DNA of 64,000 bases from Flavilitoribacter nigricans DSM 23189 = NBRC 102662 (GCF_002646595.1 NZ_PDUD01000022.1:124001-188000), one strand, 5' to 3'. Numbered from the stretch's first letter, positions 17,378-26,322 are shown. The notes: a model not told the origin generated them from the sequence alone. Numbers and translations are program-made.

Positions 17378-17460
17378 GCTGCCCACGATTTCACACCGGC
17401 CTTCCACTTTGTTTTGCAGCAAAGTGTCGGGACAGTGTGACTTCGTGGGCAGCTTTTTTT
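17378..17460 (+). terminator. Large three-part hairpin with T-tract (terminator or small RNA)
   Basis: Part of the gene-free stretch 17218-17709. Stem 1 GCTGCCCACGA/TCGTGGGCAGC (11 bp, perfect), a 2x2 loop, stem 2 TCACAC/GTGTGA, an 8x8 internal loop, stem 3 CACTTTG/CAAAGTG with an 8-base loop, then eight T. The 60 bases before it are almost free of G and rich in CA, so would be unpaired RNA. It could terminate the redox operon or be the 3' part of a small RNA. From 17461 to 17616 there are only short, weak reading frames. Confidence 0.6.
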
Positions 17461-17616
17461 GCGACCATCGATCTGACGGTCACACCACTATAGCTCGGGG
17501 CGAACGGAACATTTCATCAAACGTCAGGGACGGTAAGCGCGACTGGTTTTTCCGGTATCTCGAAAAAAGACCATATCGACCCGCGAAAAGATCGAAGTAC
17601 GCTACGACGACAAAAA

Positions 17617-17643
17617 GAGGTAGCCGCTTGGGTCGGCTACCTC
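17617..17643 (-). terminator. Intrinsic terminator of the lipoprotein gene
   Basis: GAGGTAGCC/GGCTACCTC perfect 9-bp stem with a 9-base loop; on the minus strand it is followed by CTTTTTG. It lies 67 bp beyond the stop codon of the minus-strand lipoprotein gene. Confidence 0.7.
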
Positions 17644-17709
17644 CGTTATCTCTGATTATAAAAAAGAGTCGAAAACTTTGATCAGGCTTTTAGGGCATTG
17701 GCGTACGGA

Positions 17710-18459
17710 TCAATACAGATCAATGGCGTAAACGGTACCGTTGATCACCACCTCCGCCGCACCGTCACCCAGGAAGATGATCGTTCCGCTCAGGGAGTAG
17801 GAATTTCCGGTGGAGGTCTCTCCGGTAATCGTAAAAGTTGCCGCACCGCTGTTGATCTGCCGTTTTACCTTGCCCACGGCCAGGTCGGTCAGATTGAATT
17901 TCACGGTGGATTCCAGGCTGGTCTGATTGCGCACTTTGGACTCCTGGGTACCGTTGCGCTCGTAACTTCCGTTGAAGAGGTATTCGGCTCCGCCCAGCAG
18001 GTTGGTCATCGACCAGTTCCCCTCCGCATAATCACTGGAGATCAGCCGGAGCGATTCGTAACTTACCTCACCGGTACGATTGTACGTCAGGCTTACCGGC
18101 AGATCATTATCGTCGCAATTGAGCATCCACTGCCAGTCGGTCGAGAGATTGCCGTCAAAACGGGCGGAAGTAAAGGTATGGGTGACCGTACTGTCATTAC
18201 TGATCCCGCAGTAGGGATTGGTGGGGCTTTTCTGGAGCATGGGCTGGGTGACTTCAATGGCGGCATCGAGTTCGGCAGTCAGGCCTTCGGCTTCCAGCGC
18301 CATGGCGCCTTCCACCAGGGCTACCGCTTCTTCGTCCGTGATGGCGTCTTCCGATCCGGGAGTGCCGGTGGACTCCTTTTCACAGGAAGTGAGCAGAAAA
18401 AGGCCGGCCAATAGCGCAACCGATAAGGTGTTCTTCATAGCAGAAAATGTGGTTTTCAT
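17710..18459 (-). CDS. Lipoprotein of unknown function, paralogue of the next gene
   Basis: A 249-residue protein with a lipoprotein signal peptide (LSVALLAGLFLLTSC). It shares with the 18760-19512 product the order: EEAVALVEGAM, NPYCGISNDS, WQWMLNCDDNDLP, YNRTGEVSYES, SSDYAEGNWSMT, NGSYERNGTQESK and a C-terminal strand-rich region. The two are clear paralogues. The C-terminal part looks like a beta-sandwich. No family is recognised. Two conserved Cys (NPYC, LNC) could form a disulfide. It has its own terminator, so the pair is not a single operon with certainty. Confidence 0.75.
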   Translation of the reverse strand: MKTTFSAMKNTLSVALLAGLFLLTSCEKESTGTPGSEDAITDEEAVALVEGAMALEAEGLTAELDAAIEVTQPMLQKSPTNPYCGISNDSTVTHTFTSARFDGNLSTDWQWMLNCDDNDLPVSLTYNRTGEVSYESLRLISSDYAEGNWSMTNLLGGAEYLFNGSYERNGTQESKVRNQTSLESTVKFNLTDLAVGKVKRQINSGAATFTITGETSTGNSYSLSGTIIFLGDGAAEVVINGTVYAIDLY

Positions 18460-18608
18460 TGGTGTGATTTTAGGTAAAATTGATTTTGGTTAACGGCTAC
18501 AAAGAAAGGAGTAGCTCCCTGGCCAATGAAATGTTTTCAATGAACGGAAGGAAGGTTTCAATGAATGGAAAGTCGGGATAGAAAAGGGAAATATATTAGT
18601 GCTTTGGG

Positions 18609-18735
18609 CATTAAGTTTCGCATACTTAAGTCGAAGTGATTTTGCCGGCTAATGAAGCCAGAAAACGCAGACATAGCTGGAGCTACGGCGAGGCTTCTTG
18701 GGGAAATTAGCCGGTGAAAGCACGAGACTTGGGGT
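18609..18735. repeat. Long structured hairpin element between the two lipoprotein genes
   Basis: Within the gene-free stretch 18460-18759. CCGGCTAAT (18645-18653) pairs with ATTAGCCGG (18706-18714); GAAGCC (18654-18659) pairs with GGCTTC (18692-18697); the tip contains TAGCT-GG-AGCTA. Outside, AAGTC...GTG...TTT partly pairs with GAAAGCACGAGACTT, and TTAAGT/ACTTAA forms a small upstream hairpin. The whole resembles a dispersed structured repeat or an RNA element; no coding sequence is seen. Confidence 0.45.
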
Positions 18736-18759
18736 GTGCAGGACTTAGTTCCCAGAGCA

Positions 18760-19512
18760 CTACTGTCTGAAAGGATAAAAGGGATAGGTACGGCTGCCGA
18801 GGGTTACCTCCGTCGCTCCGTTATCCGGGAATTCGATCTCACCCGAAAAAAAGAAGGTACGCCCGCCGACAGTGGAACCGCTGATCTCGAAGGTAGCACT
18901 CCCATGGCGGGACTCCATGCGCTGGGGTTCCACGACGAGATTCTTAAAATTCAGAAAAAGAGTGGTTTCGTAAGTTTGCTTTTGAAGGATTTTGGAGATC
19001 TGCCGTCCGGTGCGCTCGTAGGTGCCGTTGAGGTGCCAGTCATCGTGAAGCTCTTCATAGGTTAGGGCGAGATTACCGTCGGTATAGTCCCGGGAGGACA
19101 ATTTGGGGGCCTGGTAGGTGATATCTCCCTCCCAGCTGTAGATCAACTGATCCGGGATTTCCTGATCATCACAATTCAGGATCCACTGGCGGTTAACGGA
19201 GAAAGTTCCCTGGTAGCGATCCCGGTCAAAGACATCCGATTTCAGGTTACGGTCGCTGATATTGCAGTGGGGGTTTGGATTTCCCGCGGTGAGTTGTTCG
19301 GTATGGATAGCGATGGCCGTCAGCAATTCGCGCATCATGCCCTCCGTTTTGACTGACATGGCGCCTTCCACCAGCGCAAAAACTTCCTCGGCCGTCATGG
19401 AACCTTCCGTCAGTACAATGATGTCCGGTTTCTTGCGGCAGGAAGTGTTGAGTAGCAGCAACATCAGCAAAAAGAACAATCCCGTATTAAGCTTATGGCG
19501 ACTTGCCGTCAT
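18760..19512 (-). CDS. Lipoprotein of unknown function, paralogue of 17710-18459
   Basis: A 250-residue protein with a signal peptide and lipobox (FFLLMLLLLNTSC). It matches the neighbouring lipoprotein in TAEEVFALVEGAM, NPHCNISDRN, WILNCDDQEIP, LIYSWEGDITY, SSRDYTDGNLALT and NGTYERTGRQISK, so it arose by tandem duplication. The spacing and order of these marks are conserved although sequence has diverged strongly. No known domain is recognised. Likely anchored in the outer or inner membrane facing the periplasm. Confidence 0.73.
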   Translation of the reverse strand: MTASRHKLNTGLFFLLMLLLLNTSCRKKPDIIVLTEGSMTAEEVFALVEGAMSVKTEGMMRELLTAIAIHTEQLTAGNPNPHCNISDRNLKSDVFDRDRYQGTFSVNRQWILNCDDQEIPDQLIYSWEGDITYQAPKLSSRDYTDGNLALTYEELHDDWHLNGTYERTGRQISKILQKQTYETTLFLNFKNLVVEPQRMESRHGSATFEISGSTVGGRTFFFSGEIEFPDNGATEVTLGSRTYPFYPFRQ

Positions 19513-19918
19513 ACCTCGGTGATTTTAGGATCCGTAAGCAGGCATCTAAAACTGAGTCATTAAACTAACGGCAGCTGAGCCGACTGTGGCCCAATCCCAC
19601 CTTAGATTGGAGATCAATTTTAGATCCCTTCGTTTCAACTGTCAGCTCTGATCCATCCTTTGATTGCTGAAAATACAAAATTCCGGATAATCGAAATGTC
19701 CCCGCCTCGACAGGGCGGTGCGTTGCACCATGCCGGCCGAAGCGATTTGCCCCCCCTTTCGACTGTAGTCATTTAAATTTCCCCCTCCATTCGTTGAAGG
19801 ATAGGGACCATTTGTTGAAAGTGCAGGTACCGGGCCGCAGATTTTATTAGTTTTGACCGGCATTACCGTATTCAAATGTCCGGACGGCCGCAGGGCCTAC
19901 CGGCTTTATTCATCACTC
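19513..19918. promoter_or_regulatory. Divergent intergenic region with GGTGC palindrome and a candidate -7 box
   Basis: No gene seen. GGTGCGTTGCACC (19716-19728) is a single copy of the 13-mer type that fills the 4.2-5.2 kb array. TAGTTTTG at 19848-19855 fits the Bacteroidota -7 element TAnnTTTG and would start RNA about 60 bp before the kinase ATG at 19919, but no TTTG is seen at the expected -33 spacing, so this is a weak call. Confidence 0.35.
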
Positions 19919-20935
19919 ATGGAAGGGCGTCCGTATCTGCACTGGGGAGTACATCTGGGCATCTGGCTGTTCGGCGGCCTGGGGTTCAGTCTCGTCTTCA
20001 TCCGTTTCCTGCCGATCGAGCTCAGCATTCTCCGTACACTACCGAACCTCGCCCTGCTCGCTGTGCTGTTTTACGGCAACAACTGGCTGGTCCGTCACTT
20101 TTTTATTCCCAAGAATTATGTCGTGTATTTTAGCTGGGCGGCCCTGCTGCTGGTAGTGGTCACGCTGGTACGAGCCAAGGTCAACTTTCAGTACATTGAC
20201 TACCGGATGGATTTCCTACCCCAGAACAACCTGCGCGGCCTGCAGAGCGCGGCACTGATCTCCAATCTGGGCCTCATGTTTGTGGGCATCATTTACGAGC
20301 TTTCCCGGCACCGGGCGGAAGTAGAGAAAAAGGCGCTGGCCGCTCTCGCCAAACAGCAGGAAGCCCAGTTGCAGTACCTGCGGGCCCAGATCAATCCGCA
20401 TTTTCTCTTCAATACCCTCAACAATATCTATTCGCTGGCCACGGTGCGATCCGAGCAGACCGCACCGATGGTGCTGCAGCTGTCCGAATTGCTGCGATAC
20501 GTGACCTACGAAAGCCAGCTGGATCGGGTGTCGCTGACCAGTGAGGTCCGGCAGATCGAACGATTTATCGAACTGTTCCGCATGCGGAGTGAAACGCCGC
20601 TGGATATCCGTTTACAGTACCCCGCTTTTCCGACGGATTTCACGATCGAACCCATGATGCTGATCCCGCTCGTAGAGAACTGTTTTAAGCACTGTGATTT
20701 CGATACGAACGACGATGCTTTCGTCCGGATCGAATTGGAGGCGGACGACCAACGGCTGCGCTTTCTGACCGTCAATTCGAAAAACGATCAATTGCAGCAA
20801 AAAGATAAGGTCGGCGGGGTTGGCCTGGAGAATATCCGGCAACGACTGGCCCTGAAATACCCGCAGCGCCACAGCTTACGGGTGGAGAACCAGGACCGGA
20901 CCTTTAGCGTAGAAATGCAATTGCAACGATCATAA
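19919..20935 (+). CDS. LytS-type sensor histidine kinase
   Basis: A 338-residue inner-membrane kinase. Four hydrophobic helices lie in residues ~10-130, followed by a coiled coil (EVEKKALAALAKQQEAQLQYL) and the His_kinase domain with the phosphoacceptor in RAQINPHFLFNTLNNIYSLA (His161). ATPase-domain marks are IPLVENCFKHC and VGGVGLENIRQRLALKYP. I used the ATG at 19919; a TTG at 19853 would add 22 residues of poor character. It is 11 bp upstream of a LytTR response regulator, so the two form a two-component system. The signal sensed is unknown. Confidence 0.93.
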   Translation: MEGRPYLHWGVHLGIWLFGGLGFSLVFIRFLPIELSILRTLPNLALLAVLFYGNNWLVRHFFIPKNYVVYFSWAALLLVVVTLVRAKVNFQYIDYRMDFLPQNNLRGLQSAALISNLGLMFVGIIYELSRHRAEVEKKALAALAKQQEAQLQYLRAQINPHFLFNTLNNIYSLATVRSEQTAPMVLQLSELLRYVTYESQLDRVSLTSEVRQIERFIELFRMRSETPLDIRLQYPAFPTDFTIEPMMLIPLVENCFKHCDFDTNDDAFVRIELEADDQRLRFLTVNSKNDQLQQKDKVGGVGLENIRQRLALKYPQRHSLRVENQDRTFSVEMQLQRS

Positions 20936-20946
20936 CTGTTGAACCC

Positions 20947-21648
20947 ATGACGATCAAAACCCTTTTGGTAGACGATGAATACCTGGCCCTGAACCTGCTG
21001 GAAACCTTTGCCGGCAAGTTGCCGGAACTGGAGGTCGTCGGTAAGTGTAAATCACCGGTGCAGGCCATGGAAGTGCTGGGCCGGGAAGCGGTGGACCTGC
21101 TTTTCCTCGATATCCAGATGCCTACCGTCAGCGGGATTAATTTGCTGAAAAGCCTGCCCCAGGCGCCGGTCACCATCTTTACCACCGCCTATGCGGACTA
21201 CGCCGTTGATGCCTTCAACCTCAATGCCGTAGATTATCTGCTGAAACCCTTTTCGTTTGAGCGTTTTCTCCAGGCAGTGCAAAAGGCCAGGGAGCATCCG
21301 CAGCTGCGCCCGTCAACGCTGGTGATCCCCAAGGAGAGTAAAGATTTTTTCACCATAAAGGTGGATGGCAAACTGACCAAGGTCCGCTTTGAGGACATTC
21401 TATTCGTGGAAGGACTGAAGGAATACGTTCGCATCGTTTGCCGGGATGCCCGCCTGGTCACCTACGAGCGGCTGAGCAGGCTGGAAGAGATCCTGCCGGA
21501 TAACTTCCTACGGGTGCACAAATCCTATATCATCTCCAAAGACCGGGTAGAATCGCTGGAAGGGAACCGGCTGGTTATCGGTTCGCACAAGATCCCCATC
21601 AGCCGGGATAAAAAGCAGCAGGTGGTGGAGAAAATCTTTTTTGACTGA
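20947..21648 (+). CDS. LytTR-family response regulator
   Basis: A 233-residue DNA-binding response regulator. The receiver domain (1-120) has the acidic pocket LLVDDEY, phosphoacceptor Asp55 in LLFLDIQMPTVSG, the Thr in IFTTAYADYAVDAF and the Lys in DYLLKPFSFERF. The LytTR domain (~130-230) shows FFTIKVDGKLTKVRFEDILFVEGLKEYVRI and LRVHKSYIISKDRVESLEGN. It is encoded just downstream of its LytS partner and presumably activates genes that cannot be named from this window. Confidence 0.94.
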   Translation: MTIKTLLVDDEYLALNLLETFAGKLPELEVVGKCKSPVQAMEVLGREAVDLLFLDIQMPTVSGINLLKSLPQAPVTIFTTAYADYAVDAFNLNAVDYLLKPFSFERFLQAVQKAREHPQLRPSTLVIPKESKDFFTIKVDGKLTKVRFEDILFVEGLKEYVRIVCRDARLVTYERLSRLEEILPDNFLRVHKSYIISKDRVESLEGNRLVIGSHKIPISRDKKQQVVEKIFFD

Positions 21649-21689
21649 TTCAGGCTGCCCGGTAAAATTGCCTTTTACCGCTGGAGTTC

Positions 21690-21848
21690 ATGAATCTCAA
21701 TAAAACGGCCAGCATAATGGCGCATTTTAAAACCAGACTCCTCCCCAAATACATGCTCATTTACCGGAACGGCCGGATCGTTGATAAGGACGCACCGCAC
21801 CCGGGTACCGCCCAACTCAACAAAGCGCTCCAAACTTTGACCCGCTAG
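21690..21848 (+). pseudogene. Possible C-terminal remnant of a TlpA-like redoxin
   Basis: A 52-codon frame, ATG 21690 to TAG 21848. The piece LLPKYMLIYRNGRIVDKDAPHPGTAQLNKAL looks like the last strand and helix of TlpA-family redoxins, which typically read PRYxLIDxxGxIVxxxAPRPS followed by a short helix. The CxxC part is missing, so this is either a decayed gene fragment or a short unrelated protein. It lies between the response regulator and recQ. The opposite-strand frame here is a shadow. Confidence 0.4.
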
Positions 21849-21910
21849 CAGAAGGCCTGGCACCGAATAGCAAAAATCCCCTAACTTTGCGCCTGCATCA
21901 GGCCAAATTT

Positions 21911-23812
21911 ATGACGCCACTCGAAGTACTACAGCTTTACTGGGGATACGACAGCTTCCGCCCGCTACAGGAAGATATCATCCAATCCGTACTGGACGGG
22001 CAGGATACCCTGGCCCTGTTGCCGACGGGTGGGGGTAAATCGATCTGCTTCCAGGTACCGGCTCTGGTACAGGACGGGATGTGCCTGGTGGTTTCTCCCC
22101 TCATCGCCCTAATGAAAGACCAGGTGGAAAACCTGAAAAAGCGCGAAATCGCCGCCGAAGCGATCTATTCGGGTATGCACTACCGGGATATCGACCGCAT
22201 TCTGGATAATGCCGTCTACGGCGGTGTGAAGTTTCTCTACGTTTCTCCCGAAAGACTGACGACGGAGATCATGCAGGAGCGGCTCAAAAAAATGCCGGTC
22301 AGGCTGCTCGCCATCGACGAAGCGCACTGTGTTTCCCAGTGGGGCTATGACTTCCGACCGCCCTATCTGCAGATCGCTGAAACGCGGGAGCTGCTCTCCG
22401 ATAAGGTGCCGGTGCTGGCGCTTACGGCCACGGCTACCCCTCCGGTAGTGAAGGATATTCAGGAAAAACTGGCCTTTAAAAAGGGACGGGTCCTGCAGAA
22501 AAGCTTTGCCCGGGAAAACCTGGCCTACGTTGTGCTGCAGGAAGAAGGCAAGGAAAAAAAGCTGGTCGAGATCCTGCAAAAGACGCCCGGCACGGCCGTC
22601 GTGTACGTGCGCAGCCGCCGTCGTACCAAGGAACTGGCCACCTGGCTGCGCAAGCACCGGATCCACGCCGATTACTACCACGCCGGACTGCTCCAGGATA
22701 CCCGCACCGCCAAACAGGAGGCCTGGATGAACAATAAGATCCGCGTCATGGTCAGTACCAATGCTTTCGGGATGGGGATCGACAAAGCGGACGTGCGGAC
22801 GGTGGTCCACCTGGATCTGCCCGACAGTCTGGAAGCCTATTTTCAGGAAGCCGGACGTGCCGGGCGGGACGGAAAAAAGGCATTTGCCGTGTTGCTCTAC
22901 AACCAAAGCGACCGGCACCGCCTGGAACGGCATTTTGAAACGGCCTTTCCGGAAATGTCCGAACTGCGCCGGGTTTACCGGGCGCTGGGCAGTTATTTCC
23001 AACTCGCCGTCGGTGGCGGACAGGGCGACAGCTTCAACTTCGATATTGTCGACTTTGCCCGCACCTACCAACTCGACCTGATGATCACCTACAGCTGCCT
23101 GCAGATGCTGGAACAGGCCGGCTGGATCCTGCTTACCGATGCGGTCTTTGTCCCTTCCAGCCTGCGCATCAAAGTGAGCAAGGACGAGCTGTACGACTAT
23201 CAGCTCCGCAATCCCAAAATGGAACGCATTCTGAAAACGATCCTGCGGACTTACCAGGGCGCCATGCAGTACGACATCCACCTGCGGGAAAAACAACTGG
23301 CTCGCTTCCTGGCCATGCCCCAGCAGCAATTACAGCAGGCGCTCGGCCATCTGCAAAAAGCAGGCATCATCAACTACAGCCCCCAACGGGAGGATCCCCA
23401 ACTGATCTTCCTGCAGGAGCGGGTAGATGCGGACAACCTGGCCATTGATCAGGCCCTGTATAACTTTCGCAAGCAGCGCCACCGCGATCGCATTCAGAGC
23501 GCGATCCGGTACGCCGAAACGCCGGTCTGCCGCAGTCAGCAACTACTGGCGTATTTCGGAGAAGAGGATGCTCCCAAATGCGGCAAATGCGACGTCTGCC
23601 TGGGGCGTACGAAGGCCGAAGTAAGCACCGATGATTTTGAGCGCTACAAGGAAAAGATCCAGCGACTGCTGAAACGGGAACAACTCAGCATGAGCCAGTT
23701 GATCGAATCTTTCCCGCCGAAAAGAGAGAATCAGGTGCTCCGTTCGCTGGAGTATCTGCTCGATGAGGGTTTCGTAGAAAAGGTGGGGGAACTGATCCGC
23801 TGGAAGGAGTAA
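21911..23812 (+). CDS. recQ: ATP-dependent DNA helicase RecQ
   Basis: A 633-residue 3'-5' helicase for recombination and fork repair. Visible parts: Q-motif region YWGYDSFRPLQ, Walker A LLPTGGGKS (36-44), motif Ia, DEAH box (136-139), TATATPPV, and motif VI AGRAGRDGK. The RQC region holds four zinc cysteines (CRSQQL..., CGKCDVC). The C-terminus (about residues 575-633) is a short winged-helix-like tail rather than a recognisable HRDC domain. ATG 21911 fits the family N-terminus; the TTG at 21887 adds eight residues without similarity. A single gene, transcribed away from the sulfatase cluster. Confidence 0.95.
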   Translation: MTPLEVLQLYWGYDSFRPLQEDIIQSVLDGQDTLALLPTGGGKSICFQVPALVQDGMCLVVSPLIALMKDQVENLKKREIAAEAIYSGMHYRDIDRILDNAVYGGVKFLYVSPERLTTEIMQERLKKMPVRLLAIDEAHCVSQWGYDFRPPYLQIAETRELLSDKVPVLALTATATPPVVKDIQEKLAFKKGRVLQKSFARENLAYVVLQEEGKEKKLVEILQKTPGTAVVYVRSRRRTKELATWLRKHRIHADYYHAGLLQDTRTAKQEAWMNNKIRVMVSTNAFGMGIDKADVRTVVHLDLPDSLEAYFQEAGRAGRDGKKAFAVLLYNQSDRHRLERHFETAFPEMSELRRVYRALGSYFQLAVGGGQGDSFNFDIVDFARTYQLDLMITYSCLQMLEQAGWILLTDAVFVPSSLRIKVSKDELYDYQLRNPKMERILKTILRTYQGAMQYDIHLREKQLARFLAMPQQQLQQALGHLQKAGIINYSPQREDPQLIFLQERVDADNLAIDQALYNFRKQRHRDRIQSAIRYAETPVCRSQQLLAYFGEEDAPKCGKCDVCLGRTKAEVSTDDFERYKEKIQRLLKREQLSMSQLIESFPPKRENQVLRSLEYLLDEGFVEKVGELIRWKE

Positions 23813-23860
23813 AACGAAACCGGGCAGACTGGGTTTCCGGAGGGGGATACAGTCGTCTTT

Positions 23861-25159
23861 TTACTGTCTAATGTTCCGCAGTTCTGCTTCCAATGCTGCT
23901 TTTGCCCCGGATACTGTAGTTGACAGGGTGGTTTTCAGAAGATCTTCCTGTTCGTAGGGATCTTTCCGTAAATTGTACAGTTCACTGTTTCCGTTATCAT
24001 TCATTATGAGTTTGTAAGTTTCGTTCCTGATCGCCCATTGATCGCCACTTCCATCGTCCATTTCAGTGTATTGGTAGTCCCGGATCGTTGCAGTTTGCGC
24101 GAACAAGGATTTAAAACTTTTACTGTCATAGACCTCAGGGGTGTTTATACCCGCTATCTCGGCAATGGTTGCGAACAGATCAGTACCGGTGATCAGGTTA
24201 TCGTCAACTCCCGTCCGTAGAACGCCGGTCCCCGAAATAAACATTGGCGTATTCACTCCTCCCTGATACAGGGTATTTTTCACAGTAGCACTGGAATAAG
24301 GACTTTGGGCGACCTGGTTGGGCGTACCGTTGTCTCCGACGAAAATGACGATCAGATTGTCCTTTTCTGCATCCGGAATATTATTCAGCAATCTACCGAT
24401 CTGATAATCCATAGATTCGATAGCGGCCAGGTAATAGGGTAAAGGATCCATTCCGGTGGTAAATTCCGGCAAATTGCCCTGAGTATGCGTCTGGGCGGGA
24501 GGAACATGGAAGGGAGTATGAGGAGCGTTGTAGGCCAGCCATAAGAACCAGGGTTGGTTTTGTTGATTAACCCAGTCAATTGATAGGTCAGTAAGTTTTT
24601 CGGTAATATAAGTGGTCTGCAGGCTGGTTGCCCCGCTTTCGGAAAGCTGCCACCGGTAATAATTATCTACCGCCCCCCGGATCAGTCCGGCGTAATAATC
24701 AATACCAAATGATTCCGGATTTACCGTTGGATCATTACCGGACAAATGCCATTTGCCGATCAATGCACTGGCGTATTCCCCGTTGGTCTGGTCCCGGAGG
24801 TATTGTTGCAGGGTAATTTCGGAGCCGGCCAGGATATCTCCCGCTCCTTTCACCTGGGTGCGATACCCATATTTACCGGTCATGATGGCCGCTCTGGTGG
24901 GGGTACAGGTAGGATTAACCCATAGGTTACTAAAGGTAAGTCCGCTCGTTCTGATCGCATCAAGATTGGGTGTAGCGGGTTTTAGCAATCCTTCGGAAAA
25001 ACCACTTAGCGCATCCTTCCCCAGATCATCCGCTATGATCAGCAAAATATTGGGTGACTCGAGAGTTGATGCCGGGGACTCAACATTTTTTGAACAGGCC
25101 GGAAAGATAATGACCGCCAATACAAATGGTAAGATCAAAGACAGATTTAAGGTTTTCAT
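23861..25159 (-). CDS. Sulfatase (type I), lipoprotein
   Basis: A 432-residue arylsulfatase-family hydrolase. A lipoprotein signal (LSLILPFVLAVIIFPAC, Cys22) anchors it to a membrane. The catalytic segment is CTPTRAAIMTGKYGYRT (Cys85, the C-x-P-x-R core converted to formylglycine); metal-site residues are in LLIIADDLGKDAL and VFVGDNGTPNQ. The other expected histidine segments, GKWHLSG and NAPHTPFHVP, are present. The substrate may be a sulfated polysaccharide or small ester; no maturase gene lies nearby. It starts 14 bp after the YHYH gene, so the two form an operon. Confidence 0.92.
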   Translation of the reverse strand: MKTLNLSLILPFVLAVIIFPACSKNVESPASTLESPNILLIIADDLGKDALSGFSEGLLKPATPNLDAIRTSGLTFSNLWVNPTCTPTRAAIMTGKYGYRTQVKGAGDILAGSEITLQQYLRDQTNGEYASALIGKWHLSGNDPTVNPESFGIDYYAGLIRGAVDNYYRWQLSESGATSLQTTYITEKLTDLSIDWVNQQNQPWFLWLAYNAPHTPFHVPPAQTHTQGNLPEFTTGMDPLPYYLAAIESMDYQIGRLLNNIPDAEKDNLIVIFVGDNGTPNQVAQSPYSSATVKNTLYQGGVNTPMFISGTGVLRTGVDDNLITGTDLFATIAEIAGINTPEVYDSKSFKSLFAQTATIRDYQYTEMDDGSGDQWAIRNETYKLIMNDNGNSELYNLRKDPYEQEDLLKTTLSTTVSGAKAALEAELRNIRQ

Positions 25160-25173
25160 GTTTTGAGCTGAGT

Positions 25174-26118
25174 TTACTGTGGTGTTCCTTTAAAGCAACC
25201 AATATTATAAGGAAAATCATAGGTCCAGTGGTAGTGATAAAGTTCCACCAATTCACCATCCCAAAGCACCGGGTGCGTATGTCCGTGGCATTCGTCCAGA
25301 TCGGCCGAGGAAAGCAGTGCTCCATCTTCACCGTAAGGACCGTAGATACCGAAGCCGTCCAGCATATATCCCATCAGGGCTGAATGGCCGGCCGAATGCG
25401 GATGAATATGGTCCTGGAGGTCCGGAGCGGGGAAATGGTAGTGGTATCGCTCGGTACCGTCGGTGTGTCCGCCGAATCTATCCAGCATTTCGTGGGCAGC
25501 AGCATCATTGCCGAGGGTTGAGGCGCCGTGGTAAATAGCGCTACCGCTTAGCGAAATGCCCGACGGACCGAAAAAAACACAAGCTGGCAATTGCGCTACT
25601 TTGGGCATTGCCGGCAAAACATAGTACACTTCATGTTCGGATATTATGTTCGGATTACCATCGTACCGAAAAGCGATACTGCCTCGCTGGATAGGAAAAA
25701 TGCCGGTTGGATGGTCCGGTAGAGCGTTACCGGCTATGATCCGGTTACCATTGCCGTCCAGCGTAATACGGAATTCGCTATCCCAGCTAACATTGCCTTC
25801 CACTTGCGGTTTTTTGTAATAATCCCATGTACCATCGGGATTGGTCCAGTCACTGGCATCCGAGTTTCCGGCACCATCAGCCGGAAGCCCGCATAGCCAT
25901 AAGGATAAAAAGTCGGGTTGGTTATCCCCCCGATTTCTGATTAAAATACGAGTAGGATCCGTTCCTCCAAGAGGTAGATGAGCCAGATCTACCGGATCCG
26001 TGGATATCGGAACTACCGGCGCCCCCGGTTCATCGGATTTACTACAGCTAACAATCATTAATGAAACGAAAAAAGAGCAAATAGCTCCTCGTAATGGATC
26101 GGTGATTCTGTTTTTCAT
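25174..26118 (-). CDS. YHYH-domain lipoprotein
   Basis: A 314-residue lipoprotein (signal ending LMIVSC, Cys25). The C-terminal half is the YHYH domain: HSAGHSALMGYMLDGFGIYGPYG, DLDECHGHTHPVLWDGELVELYHYHWTYDFPYNIGCF. The many His and paired Cys suggest a metal-binding, disulfide-stabilised fold. The N-terminal part contains LWLCGLPADGAGNSDASDWTNPDGTWDYYKKP, which fits the same family. Function is unassigned; YHYH proteins often occur with sulfatases or other secreted hydrolases, as here, with the sulfatase 14 bp downstream. Confidence 0.85.
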   Translation of the reverse strand: MKNRITDPLRGAICSFFVSLMIVSCSKSDEPGAPVVPISTDPVDLAHLPLGGTDPTRILIRNRGDNQPDFLSLWLCGLPADGAGNSDASDWTNPDGTWDYYKKPQVEGNVSWDSEFRITLDGNGNRIIAGNALPDHPTGIFPIQRGSIAFRYDGNPNIISEHEVYYVLPAMPKVAQLPACVFFGPSGISLSGSAIYHGASTLGNDAAAHEMLDRFGGHTDGTERYHYHFPAPDLQDHIHPHSAGHSALMGYMLDGFGIYGPYGEDGALLSSADLDECHGHTHPVLWDGELVELYHYHWTYDFPYNIGCFKGTPQ

Positions 26119-26322
26119 TTGGCAAGGGTTTAGTCATTGGACACTTAAACTGCCCAAATTTTTCCCAGGCTGGTGAAAAACTTTGCTGAGCGATGCGGTT
26201 GGGATAAGCTCCAGCACCAAGCTCTTATCCATAAATTTTAATCAGAGCGGCCCGAAGTATATCCCTAGGCTATGTGTTAAAAAGTGGCGTTTGCAGTCCG
26301 ATTAATAATTCCCAAACACACT

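Noticed and set aside
17409-17681. 90-residue plus-strand frame
   Set aside because: It begins inside the structured hairpin, has no recognised domain, and its end overlaps the opposite-strand terminator.
21675-21863. 62-residue minus-strand frame
   Set aside because: It overlaps the plus-strand redoxin remnant and shows no family features.
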